Below the pieces are notes generated by a model. It searched no databases, had not been told where the DNA came from, and saw only the letters and a program-made list of their open reading frames with translations. A stretch of DNA of 64,000 bases from Kineothrix sp. IPX-CK (GTDB lineage: Bacteria > Bacillota > Clostridia > Lachnospirales > Lachnospiraceae), in the NCBI RefSeq assembly GCF_039134705.1, contig NZ_CP146256.1, positions 1,550,001-1,614,000 on the forward strand, given 5' to 3'. A program made the translations under genes and the position numbers. Within the stretch, counting starts at the first letter, position 1. The number at the start of each line of letters is the position of its first letter. Positions 15,857 to 24,232 of this stretch are shown one piece after another.

Positions 15857-18484
15857 ATGGCAAAGTGGGTGTACTTATTTGAGGAAGGCAGCGCGGAGAT
15901 GAAGAATCTTCTGGGAGGAAAAGGGGCGAATCTTGCGGAGATGACAAAGCTCGGACTCCCGATTCCCCAAGGATTTACGGTAACTACAGAAGCGTGCACT
16001 GATTATTACAAAAAGGACAGGCAGATTGCTCCCGAGATCGAGGCTCAGATTTTTACAGCGCTCGAAGAATTGGAGCGGAAGCAGGAGAAAAAATTCGGAG
16101 ATACGAAGAATCCTCTTCTTGTATCTGTCCGCTCGGGGGCGCGTGCTTCCATGCCGGGCATGATGGATACGATTTTGAATCTGGGTCTGAACGATGAAGC
16201 GGTGGAGGGATTCGCCAGGAAGACGGGAAATCCCAGATTCGCTTATGACTCTTATCGTCGGTTTATTCAAATGTTCTCCGATGTGGTCATGGAAATACCT
16301 AAATCCAACTTTGAAAAAGTCTTGGAGGAAATGAAAGAAAGCAGAGGAGTGCGTACCGATGCGGAGTTAACGGCACAGGACCTTAAGGAGACAACGGAAC
16401 GTTTCAAGCAGATATATAAGGATCAAAAGGGAGAGGGCTTCCCGCAGGAGCCGAAGAGACAATTGATGGAGGCGGTAAAGGCAGTATTCCGCTCATGGGA
16501 TAATGATCGCGCAATCGTTTACCGCAGGATGAATGATATTCCGGGAGAATGGGGAACTGCGGTCAATGTACAGGCAATGGTATTTGGCAACATGGGAGAA
16601 ACCTCGGGAACCGGCGTGGCATTCACGAGAAATCCGTCTACGGGAGCAAAAGGAATCTTTGGAGAATATTTGATTAATGCGCAGGGAGAGGATGTTGTAG
16701 CGGGAATCCGTACTCCTCAGCCAATTACGAAGCTGAAAGAGGAACTGCCGGAATGCTATGAGCAATTCTTAGAGACGGCAAACCGCTTGGAAGCTCATTA
16801 TCGTGATATGCAGGATATGGAATTCACCATCGAAAACGGCAAGCTGTTCTTCTTACAGACTAGAAGCGGTAAGCGTACGGCGGGAGCCGCACTGCAAATA
16901 GCCTGCGATCTTGTAGATGAAGGAATGATCAGCCCCCGCATGGCAGTTCAGAGAATCGAGGCGAAATCCTTGGATCAGCTGCTTCACCCGAATTTCGATG
17001 AGGAAGCGTTAAAGGCCGGTCAGGTAATCGGACAAGCACTCCCTGCGTCTCCGGGTGCAGCTGCCGGAAAAGTATATTTTCACGCGGAAGATGCGGTAAT
17101 GGCTCATGAAAGAGGAGAAAGAGTCATTCTGGTGCGTCAGGAGACCTCTCCGGAGGATATCGAAGGAATGCATGCGGCAGAAGGAATTCTTACTGTAAGA
17201 GGCGGAATGACCTCCCATGCGGCGGTTGTTGCGAGAGGAATGGGTACCTGCTGTGTATCGGGCTGTGGTGAAATCGTAATCGATGAAAATGCGAAGATCT
17301 TTGAACTTGGCGGCTGTAAGTTTGCGGAAGGGGATTACCTTTCCCTGGACGGCTCTACCGGTAAGATTTATAATGGAGATATTAAGACAGTAGAAGCTGG
17401 AGTCACAGGTAATTTCAGGCGTATTATGGCTTGGGCGGATGAGCTGCGTACCTTGAAGGTGCGGACTAATGCGGATACTCCTGCGGATGCGCTCAATGCG
17501 ATTAAGCTGGGAGCGGAGGGAATCGGCCTTTGCCGTACGGAGCATATGTTCTTTGAGCCTGATAGGATCCCTAAGATTAGAAAGATGATTTTATCTGAAA
17601 CGGTGGAGGCGAGAGAAGCGGCTTTGGCAGAGCTTATTCCTTTCCAAAAGGGTGATTTCAAAGGAATGTATGAGGTGATGGAGGGAAGACCGGTAACGAT
17701 CCGCTTCTTAGATCCCCCTCTTCATGAATTCGTGCCTACGGAAGAAAAGGATATCGAGCAAATGGCAGAGGAGATGGGACTGCCCGTAGAAAAGGTAAAA
17801 GCGGCTTGTGAGGCGCTTCACGAATTCAACCCGATGATGGGCCACAGAGGCTGCCGTCTTTCTGTAACTTATCCTGAAATCGCCAGAATGCAGACGAGAG
17901 CAGTAATGGAAGCGGCCATAGAGGTGAAGTCGGAAAAAGGCTTTGACATCGTGCCGGAGATCATGATTCCTCTTGTAGGGGATAAAAAGGAACTTAAATT
18001 CGTGAAGAATGTGGTTGTGGAGACAGCAGAGGCTGTAAAACGTGAAAAGGGTTCAGACATCCGGTATCAGATAGGAACGATGATAGAGATACCCCGTGCA
18101 GCTTTACTGGCGGATGAGATTGCGGAAGAAGCGGAGTTTTTCTCCTTCGGAACTAACGATCTGACACAGATGACCTTCGGGTTTTCAAGGGATGATGCAG
18201 GCAAGTTCCTGTCGGCGTACTATAAGAGTAAAATTTATGAATCCGATCCTTTTGCCAAGCTGGATCACAACGGCGTAGGGCAGCTGATAGAGATGGCGGC
18301 TCAGAAGGGAAGAAAGGCACGTCCCGGACTGAAGCTGGGAATCTGCGGCGAGCATGGCGGCGACCCATCCTCTGTGGAGTTCTGCCATAATGCGGGCCTC
18401 GATTATGTGTCCTGCTCTCCTTTCAGAGTCCCTATTGCAAGGCTGGCAGCGGCACAGGCGGCCATTAATAATAATGAAAACTAA
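15857..18484 (+). CDS. ppdK: Pyruvate, phosphate dikinase
   Basis: An 875-residue enzyme interconverting pyruvate + ATP + phosphate and PEP + AMP + pyrophosphate, a central step in anaerobic glycolysis of Clostridia. The N-terminal ATP-grasp domain begins LLGGKGANLAEM. The phospho-histidine swivel domain is at GGMTSHAAVVARGMGT (His about 454). The C-terminal PEP/pyruvate barrel contains GLCRTEHMFF and the catalytic cysteine in GICGEHGGDP (about 830). The length is standard for bacterial PPDK. The ATG follows GAAAGGAAAAAGT. It is monocistronic with a structured leader and a hairpin after the stop. Confidence 0.97.
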   Translation: MAKWVYLFEEGSAEMKNLLGGKGANLAEMTKLGLPIPQGFTVTTEACTDYYKKDRQIAPEIEAQIFTALEELERKQEKKFGDTKNPLLVSVRSGARASMPGMMDTILNLGLNDEAVEGFARKTGNPRFAYDSYRRFIQMFSDVVMEIPKSNFEKVLEEMKESRGVRTDAELTAQDLKETTERFKQIYKDQKGEGFPQEPKRQLMEAVKAVFRSWDNDRAIVYRRMNDIPGEWGTAVNVQAMVFGNMGETSGTGVAFTRNPSTGAKGIFGEYLINAQGEDVVAGIRTPQPITKLKEELPECYEQFLETANRLEAHYRDMQDMEFTIENGKLFFLQTRSGKRTAGAALQIACDLVDEGMISPRMAVQRIEAKSLDQLLHPNFDEEALKAGQVIGQALPASPGAAAGKVYFHAEDAVMAHERGERVILVRQETSPEDIEGMHAAEGILTVRGGMTSHAAVVARGMGTCCVSGCGEIVIDENAKIFELGGCKFAEGDYLSLDGSTGKIYNGDIKTVEAGVTGNFRRIMAWADELRTLKVRTNADTPADALNAIKLGAEGIGLCRTEHMFFEPDRIPKIRKMILSETVEAREAALAELIPFQKGDFKGMYEVMEGRPVTIRFLDPPLHEFVPTEEKDIEQMAEEMGLPVEKVKAACEALHEFNPMMGHRGCRLSVTYPEIARMQTRAVMEAAIEVKSEKGFDIVPEIMIPLVGDKKELKFVKNVVVETAEAVKREKGSDIRYQIGTMIEIPRAALLADEIAEEAEFFSFGTNDLTQMTFGFSRDDAGKFLSAYYKSKIYESDPFAKLDHNGVGQLIEMAAQKGRKARPGLKLGICGEHGGDPSSVEFCHNAGLDYVSCSPFRVPIARLAAAQAAINNNEN

Positions 18485-18507
18485 AAGGAATCAACTTTAA
18501 TTTTGTG

Positions 18508-18535
18508 AGATTGGCTGCGTAACTGCAGCCAATCT
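18508..18535 (+). terminator. Hairpin terminator after ppdK
   Basis: A perfect 11-bp stem AGATTGGCTGC / GCAGCCAATCT with a 6-base loop; the following sequence is only moderately T-rich (TAAATTATTA). Confidence 0.6.
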
Positions 18536-18646
18536 TAAATTATTACTAATTAAATGGTATCTTAACATCCTTAAAAATGCCGAGAAAGTTTTCTGTTTGT
18601 ATGGTATATTGAACTTACTTCATGAAGGGAATTAACGGTACACGGA

Positions 18647-19039
18647 ATGGATTACTTTTTAACGATAAGCTCGATTATCATTTATGTTGAAAACAGGGTA
18701 GAGGAAAAAATTGATTATAAGGAGCTTGAAAGGGCGACTGGCTTTTCTATTGCACATATACGGGACATATTTGTAACGAAGACCGGAATTTCTCTTTCAC
18801 GATATATTCTTCTCCGGAAAGTTTCCAATGCTGCTTATGAGATCCTATATAATAATCAGAGCATTATCGATATTGCCACCAAATACAGCTTTGCAAATTA
18901 CGACAGTTTTACACGCGCATTCAAGAGAGTGACGGGGCTTACGCCTTCCGATTTCAGAAGAAAGCGTCCGCCTGTGGGAAGGATAAAACTATGTGCAGGC
19001 GCATTTGGTATAGGCATACTCGGTATAAAGAAAGGGTGA
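18647..19039 (+). CDS. AraC family protein, DNA-binding domain only
   Basis: A 130-residue protein made almost entirely of the two AraC helix-turn-helix motifs, with YKELERATGFSIAHIRDIF and the conserved SIIDIATKYSFANYDSFTRAF then KRVTGLTPSDFRR. There is no ligand or dimerisation domain. The neighbouring gene begins 7 bases after the stop, so the two form a pair. A short glycine-rich tail (GAFGIGILGI) could insert in a membrane or be unstructured. A bare AraC DNA-binding domain next to a larger protein of unknown function suggests that the partner senses the signal (inference). Confidence 0.85.
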   Translation: MDYFLTISSIIIYVENRVEEKIDYKELERATGFSIAHIRDIFVTKTGISLSRYILLRKVSNAAYEILYNNQSIIDIATKYSFANYDSFTRAFKRVTGLTPSDFRRKRPPVGRIKLCAGAFGIGILGIKKG

Positions 19040-19046
19040 TAATATC

Positions 19047-20171
19047 ATGAATAAAGAAAATGAATTAAAAAATGAACAGCACCATGAAACCGGAACAGTA
19101 TTATATGGAATATCCAAGGTAGAATACGGTGCGGGGGGATGTACGCCATATCCGATGTGTGTGAAAAGCTGCGCAAACTATTTAGGTCAGGATGTGGGAA
19201 TAGATTTTTCCATGGCAGCCTCGGGAGCAGCTTTTCGCTTAACATGGGAAGCAGATGCGTGGAACGGAGGAAATGTGGACGTCATTCATACCTTTGACGA
19301 TCCTGAGGAGGTGTATAAGCTGGGGGTGGAAGCGTTAGGGCGTGAATTTCACATCATAACGAGAACTAATACCGCATGTGATGTAAAGCTTAGTATGAAT
19401 TGCTCGGATAAGAAGAATGATTTTATCCATTTTATTAAGAAAAGGATAGATGCCGGATTTCCCTGTATTGCCCTCGGAATCATCGGACCTCCGGAGGCCT
19501 GCATTATTGCCGGCTATAGGGATAATGGAGAGACGCTGTTTGGATGGAATTTTTTTCAGGATTCTCTTGAGTTTGCCCGGGATGTAAAGATAGATGAGTC
19601 CGGCTATTTTATATCGGGAAAATGGTGGGAAAACAACGATACGATAGCTATAATTTCTATTGGTGAGACAATAAAGCAGCCAATCTCAACTAAAGAAATT
19701 ATTGAAAATGCAATAAGAGTAATGACCGGGCGACTGGATAAAAAATCAGGTAAGATCTTTGCGAAAGGTATCTTTGCTTACGATGCATGGAGGGAAGGGA
19801 TACTGAACGAAGCCGACTTTCCAAGGGATGCGGTCTTACCGCTTTTGGCAGAGCGCCTCATGTGCCATGGAGATGCGATGGACTGTCTTGCGGACGGGCG
19901 GAGCAATGCGGCCGTTTATATGAAAAAGCTGTCGGAGGAAGAGGAAGAGCACAGCGATAGCTGCAGGAGGATAGAGCAGCATTTTTCCAAGGTGGCAGCG
20001 AATATATGGAGCATGGCGGAGATTCTGGGAGGATACGAGAGAAACGAGAAGCAATTGAAGAATTTTGCCAGGCCTGAAATAAGGAAGCAGCTGGCAGTGC
20101 TGATTGAGGAATGCAAACAAGAGGACAGCAAGGCGCTTGAGGAACTGATTCTGCTTTCCAAAGTTTTGTGA
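19047..20171 (+). CDS. Uncharacterised protein partnered with AraC domain (C39/BtrH-like N-terminus possible)
   Basis: 374 residues, no confident family. The N-terminal part has GGCTPYPMCVKSCANYLG (Cys32, Cys38, Cys42) followed by AASGAAFRLTW and WNGGN, a pattern reminiscent of papain-like C39 or BtrH N-terminal folds, where a Cys precedes a helix and a His/Asp follow. A GWNFF motif appears around residue 167. The C-terminal 150 residues are helical and rich in glutamate and lysine, including a SEEEEEHSDSC segment. No signal peptide or membrane segment is seen. The pairing with the AraC DNA-binding domain suggests a regulatory sensor, but a peptidase or acyltransferase cannot be excluded. Confidence 0.45.
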   Translation: MNKENELKNEQHHETGTVLYGISKVEYGAGGCTPYPMCVKSCANYLGQDVGIDFSMAASGAAFRLTWEADAWNGGNVDVIHTFDDPEEVYKLGVEALGREFHIITRTNTACDVKLSMNCSDKKNDFIHFIKKRIDAGFPCIALGIIGPPEACIIAGYRDNGETLFGWNFFQDSLEFARDVKIDESGYFISGKWWENNDTIAIISIGETIKQPISTKEIIENAIRVMTGRLDKKSGKIFAKGIFAYDAWREGILNEADFPRDAVLPLLAERLMCHGDAMDCLADGRSNAAVYMKKLSEEEEEHSDSCRRIEQHFSKVAANIWSMAEILGGYERNEKQLKNFARPEIRKQLAVLIEECKQEDSKALEELILLSKVL

Positions 20172-20259
20172 TGCTGTACATCGTTTGACAAAGTCTTACA
20201 TGCCCTGAACCATGGAGTTTTCCTGATTTTTCGTGCATTATCTTTTAACTCAACTCCAT

Positions 20260-20299
20260 CCCCCGATATGTTCCTATGGAACATGTCGGGGGTATATTT
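20260..20299 (+). terminator. Intrinsic terminator after the AraC pair
   Basis: CCCCCGATATGTTCC pairs with GGAACATGTCGGGGG (one mismatch) around TAT, followed by TATATTTTT. Strong stem of about 15 bp. Confidence 0.85.
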
Positions 20300-20370
20300 T
20301 TGTATAGAGTTTACTATTTGATAGATTTGAAAAAAGAATAGATTATAAAATTTTCATTTGGATGATTATA

Positions 20371-20379
20371 TGCTATAAT
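20371..20379 (+). promoter_or_regulatory. Extended -10 promoter of the galactosidase operon
   Basis: TGCTATAAT is an extended -10 element (TGn-TATAAT) with a weak -35 (TTTTCA, 20351-20356). No clear operator is visible around it. Confidence 0.5.
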
Positions 20380-20454
20380 TTAGTAAAATTAGTATAAGAA
20401 ATGGATGCATTAATTAAAAATATATTTAAAATGTACAAATGGAGGGGACGTGTT

Positions 20455-22791
20455 TTGATTACGATTGATGGAACAAGCTTTCGATTAGATACGGATTGTA
20501 CCACCTATCTTATTGGCAAGACTAAGTACGGGCATTTGGAGCATATTTATTATGGAAACCTGTTAAGTAAAGAGGATGGAGCCGATGTTCTGGCTCAAAA
20601 ACGGTCCATCATGGTCGGCAGCAGCGTTTTTTACAGCAGGGAAGATGATGTATATAGTCTGGATGGTATGTGCTTAGAATGGTCGGACAATGGAAGGGGT
20701 GATTATCGCCATAGTCCAACGGAATTTAAAATGCCTGATGGCAGCTTTGTTACCGATTTTATATATGAAGGCCATGAAGTGCAAGAGGGCACTGCCTCGA
20801 TGGAAGCATTGCCTACAGCCTGTGGAGGCGATCAAACTCTGAAAATAACATTAAAGGATAAGGCATATCCGATTTTTATTGACCTATATTATACAGTATT
20901 TGAGCGAACGAATGTGATCAGCAGAAGAGTGGTTGTAAGGAATGAAGGACATGATCCGGTCACTATCCGCCGTATCATGAGCATTTCTATGGATCTGCCG
21001 GATGAGCGCTTTCAAATGTACACCCTGGATGGAGGCTGGATTAAAGAAGCCAACTTACATAAGCGACCGGTTTCCTATGGAATCACAATAAATTCTTCCA
21101 CAACGGGAGCAAGCAGTAATCGTCATAATCCTGCGTTTTTATTAGCAGAAGCCGATGCCAATGAAGACTATGGAAGCGTATATGCCTTCAATATGATCTA
21201 TAGCGGTAATCATTATAGTATAGTAGAAAAGAATGAGCGGGATTACGTTCGGATATGCATGGGGATCAATCCTCATATGTTTGAATGGATATTATCTCCG
21301 GAAGAGAAGTTTGAAACACCGGAATGCGTGATGAGTTATAGCAGTCAGGGATTCAACGGTACAAGCCATAATATGCACGATTTTATTAATGAACATATCG
21401 TGAGAGGCGGCTATAAGAAGAAGGAGAGACCGATACTGCTTAATAACTGGGAGGCGCACTTTTTTGATTTTAATGAAGGAAAGCTATTGCGGCTTGCCAG
21501 GGATGCGAAAAAACTGGGGATAGAACTATTTGTACTGGATGACGGCTGGTTTGGCGGCCGCGATCATGATAAAGCGGGGCTTGGAGATTATAGGGTAAAC
21601 CCTAAGAAATTACCGGACGGAATGAAGGTTTTCGCAGATAAAATAAGAAACATGGGGTTAGATTTTGGCCTTTGGTTTGAACCCGAGATGGTGAATGAGG
21701 ACAGCGAGCTGTATAGAAGCCACCCGGAATATGCCATTAAACTGCCAAACCGCCATTCGGTCTTGGGAAGAAATCAGTTAGTGCTGGATCTTGGCAAAAA
21801 AGAAGTTCGGGATTATATCGTGGAACAGGTTAGCAGCATTCTGGATGAGGCAAAAGTTTCCTATGTGAAATGGGATATGAACCGGCATATCGCGGAAGCA
21901 TTTTCTGCAGTGTTGCAAAATCAGGGTGAGTTCTATCACCGTTACATCCTGGGTCTCTATGAGGTGTTGACCAGGATATTCGAGCCCAGACCCCATATTT
22001 TGCTGGAGAGCTGTTCCAGCGGAGGCAATAGGTTCGACTTGGGAATGCTTTGCTATAGCCCGCAGATTTGGGTTTCCGATGATACCGATCCCATTGAGCG
22101 GTTAAAGATTCAGACAGGTTTATCATATTTTTATCCGCAGTCCACCATGGGGGCTCATGTTTCGCAGGCGCCCCATCAGCAAACCTTACGTGAGACGCCG
22201 CTTGCAACCCGTTTCCATGCAGCTTGCTTTGGATGCCTGGGGTATGAGTTGGACTTAAAGTATCTGACGCCGGAGCAAAGAAAAGATATTACAGAGCAAA
22301 TTGCATTCTATAAGCAGTATCGAGAGATTTTTCAATATGGAAGATTTTACAGGATTAAATCCTATAAATCTAACAAAGTGATATGGGAAACGGTAAGAGA
22401 GGACAAGGAGACTGCGCTTACAGGATTTTTTCAAACTTTAGCCACTGCGGCAGAAAGTAGCGACAAGCTAAAGGTGATCGGACTGAAAAAAGGAAGGTTT
22501 ACCATTCGGACAAGACCGCAAAAGCTTTATATCCAGCGTTTCGGAGGATTGATAAAACACGTCGTACCTGTGGAGTTGAATCCCGATGGTATAATTATGC
22601 GGGCAGCCAACCGCCATTATAGTCTGAAGGATTGCGAGGAAACCTACACCTGCTCTTCAGAGGCTCTTGCGGCAGGAATACCATTATGCGAGCAGTTTAT
22701 CGGGACAGGGTATCGTGAAAGTGTACGAATGCTTGGTGATTTCGGGTCGAATATGTATATTACAGAGAAGGAAAGTGAACAGCAAAGGTAG
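20455..22791 (+). CDS. Alpha-galactosidase, GH36
   Basis: A 778-residue retaining glycosidase that releases terminal alpha-galactose from melibiose, raffinose-type sugars and similar compounds. The N-terminal beta-sandwich leads into the (beta/alpha)8 barrel with FVLDDGWFGGRD. The nucleophile is D474 in KWDMNRHI and the acid/base is probably D543 in VSDDTDP; the 69-residue distance matches characterised GH36 enzymes. No signal peptide, so the enzyme is cytoplasmic and acts on imported oligosaccharides. The start is TTG at 20455 because GGAGGGG lies 7 bases upstream; the open frame back to 20401 is unrelated. The sugar symporter and a GH13 enzyme follow in the same direction. Confidence 0.93.
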   Translation: MITIDGTSFRLDTDCTTYLIGKTKYGHLEHIYYGNLLSKEDGADVLAQKRSIMVGSSVFYSREDDVYSLDGMCLEWSDNGRGDYRHSPTEFKMPDGSFVTDFIYEGHEVQEGTASMEALPTACGGDQTLKITLKDKAYPIFIDLYYTVFERTNVISRRVVVRNEGHDPVTIRRIMSISMDLPDERFQMYTLDGGWIKEANLHKRPVSYGITINSSTTGASSNRHNPAFLLAEADANEDYGSVYAFNMIYSGNHYSIVEKNERDYVRICMGINPHMFEWILSPEEKFETPECVMSYSSQGFNGTSHNMHDFINEHIVRGGYKKKERPILLNNWEAHFFDFNEGKLLRLARDAKKLGIELFVLDDGWFGGRDHDKAGLGDYRVNPKKLPDGMKVFADKIRNMGLDFGLWFEPEMVNEDSELYRSHPEYAIKLPNRHSVLGRNQLVLDLGKKEVRDYIVEQVSSILDEAKVSYVKWDMNRHIAEAFSAVLQNQGEFYHRYILGLYEVLTRIFEPRPHILLESCSSGGNRFDLGMLCYSPQIWVSDDTDPIERLKIQTGLSYFYPQSTMGAHVSQAPHQQTLRETPLATRFHAACFGCLGYELDLKYLTPEQRKDITEQIAFYKQYREIFQYGRFYRIKSYKSNKVIWETVREDKETALTGFFQTLATAAESSDKLKVIGLKKGRFTIRTRPQKLYIQRFGGLIKHVVPVELNPDGIIMRAANRHYSLKDCEETYTCSSEALAAGIPLCEQFIGTGYRESVRMLGDFGSNMYITEKESEQQR

Positions 22792-22851
22792 CATTTATAT
22801 TCAATCGTGTGCGACCTTGTCAATTGGTGTTACATAGAAATGGGGATAAAT

Positions 22852-24225
22852 ATGGCAGTAAAAACAGAAAGAAATCATAATCGTTATATGTTTGGACTTG
22901 GAACTATTGGCAGAGATATGCTTTATACGATTGTAAGCATGTATCTTCTGTTCTTCCTGACGGATATTTTGGATTTGCCGGATTCCACTATGTGGTGGAT
23001 GACGGGAGCGATGACCATACTACGTATATTTGATGCTGTAAATGATCCGATCATGGGATTTTTAGTAGATAATACTCGCTCACGATTTGGGAAATTTAAA
23101 CCATGGATTGTGATAGGAGCTATTCTTGGCGGTATTCTTACGGCGCTATTGTTTCACGATTTCGGACTAAATGGAGCAGGATATGTAATAACGTTTGTAG
23201 TGATCTATCTTCTCTGGGACTTAACCTATGGAGCCAATGATATCGCTTATTGGTCAATGCTTCCGTCCCTGACACTTGACCAAAAGGAACGTGAGAAAAC
23301 AGGTTCTTTTGCCAGAATATGTGCAAATATCGGATTATTTACAACCGTAGTTGCTATATTGCCTGTTACCGGGGCCTTGGGCGGAGATAAAAAAGCCTGG
23401 CAGATTACAGCGATAGCAATCGTATTGATTACATGGACATTTCTTATGTTTACGGTATTTGGAGTGAAAGAGGATAAGAATATTAATGTCAAGCAAGAGT
23501 CCACTTCGTTAAAGGAAATGTTCAGAATTTTATTCCGGAATGATCAACTATTATTTACGGCTATATCAATGGCATTATTTATGATCGGATATTGCACTAC
23601 CACCGGGTTTGGAGTCTATTTCTTCAAATATGCTTTCAAAAATGAAGGGATGTATTCGGTGTTTGCTGCGATTCTCGGAGTCTCACAGCTGGCAGCCTTA
23701 TCTGTATTTCCTCTGTTTTCAAAGAAATACAGCAGAAAAACGTTATATGCCTTCGCAACTATATTGGTAGTAGTTGGGTATATAATATTCTTCCTTTCGC
23801 CGATGAATATGTTGTTTATCGGTGCGGCCGGAATCTTTCTTTTTACCGGTCAGGCTTTCATACAGCTGCTGATGCTCATGTTTTTGACCGATACGGTAGA
23901 GTACGGACAGTGGAAGCTGGGACGCCGCAATGAAAGCATCACCTTTTCTGTACAGCCGTTTATAAATAAGATCGGGGGAGCAATTGCTAATGGGATCGTT
24001 GGTGTGACCTTGATCGTTTCCGGTATTAATGCTGCTAAGACACCGGAGGATGTTACTGATTCAGGACTGCTTACTATGGAGTTTGCAATGTTAATTTTAC
24101 CGCTTATCTTTATTGTGGCCGGTTACCTGATCTATTATAAGAAGTTCAGGATTGATAAGCAGATGTATGATCACATAATATCGGAATTGGCTGCCCGTGG
24201 TGAAATAAACAAAGAACAGGAGTGA
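22852..24225 (+). CDS. GPH-family sugar:cation symporter (MelB/LacS-like)
   Basis: A 457-residue, 12-helix transporter of the glycoside-pentoside-hexuronide family. The signature NDPIMGFLVDNTRSRFGKFKP (loop after helix 2, around residue 65) is typical of MelB and relatives. It probably imports melibiose or another alpha-galactoside or glucoside with sodium or proton, judged from the neighbouring alpha-galactosidase and alpha-glucosidase. There is no C-terminal EIIA domain as in LacS. ATG at 22852 is preferred, with GGGG at 22842-22845; an in-frame ATG at 22840 is possible. Confidence 0.9.
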   Translation: MAVKTERNHNRYMFGLGTIGRDMLYTIVSMYLLFFLTDILDLPDSTMWWMTGAMTILRIFDAVNDPIMGFLVDNTRSRFGKFKPWIVIGAILGGILTALLFHDFGLNGAGYVITFVVIYLLWDLTYGANDIAYWSMLPSLTLDQKEREKTGSFARICANIGLFTTVVAILPVTGALGGDKKAWQITAIAIVLITWTFLMFTVFGVKEDKNINVKQESTSLKEMFRILFRNDQLLFTAISMALFMIGYCTTTGFGVYFFKYAFKNEGMYSVFAAILGVSQLAALSVFPLFSKKYSRKTLYAFATILVVVGYIIFFLSPMNMLFIGAAGIFLFTGQAFIQLLMLMFLTDTVEYGQWKLGRRNESITFSVQPFINKIGGAIANGIVGVTLIVSGINAAKTPEDVTDSGLLTMEFAMLILPLIFIVAGYLIYYKKFRIDKQMYDHIISELAARGEINKEQE

Positions 24226-24232
24226 TGTTTCT

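Noticed and set aside
15660..15902. 80-codon plus-strand open frame over the ppdK leader
   Set aside because: It overlaps the promoter, the leader hairpin and the ppdK start, and has no family similarity.
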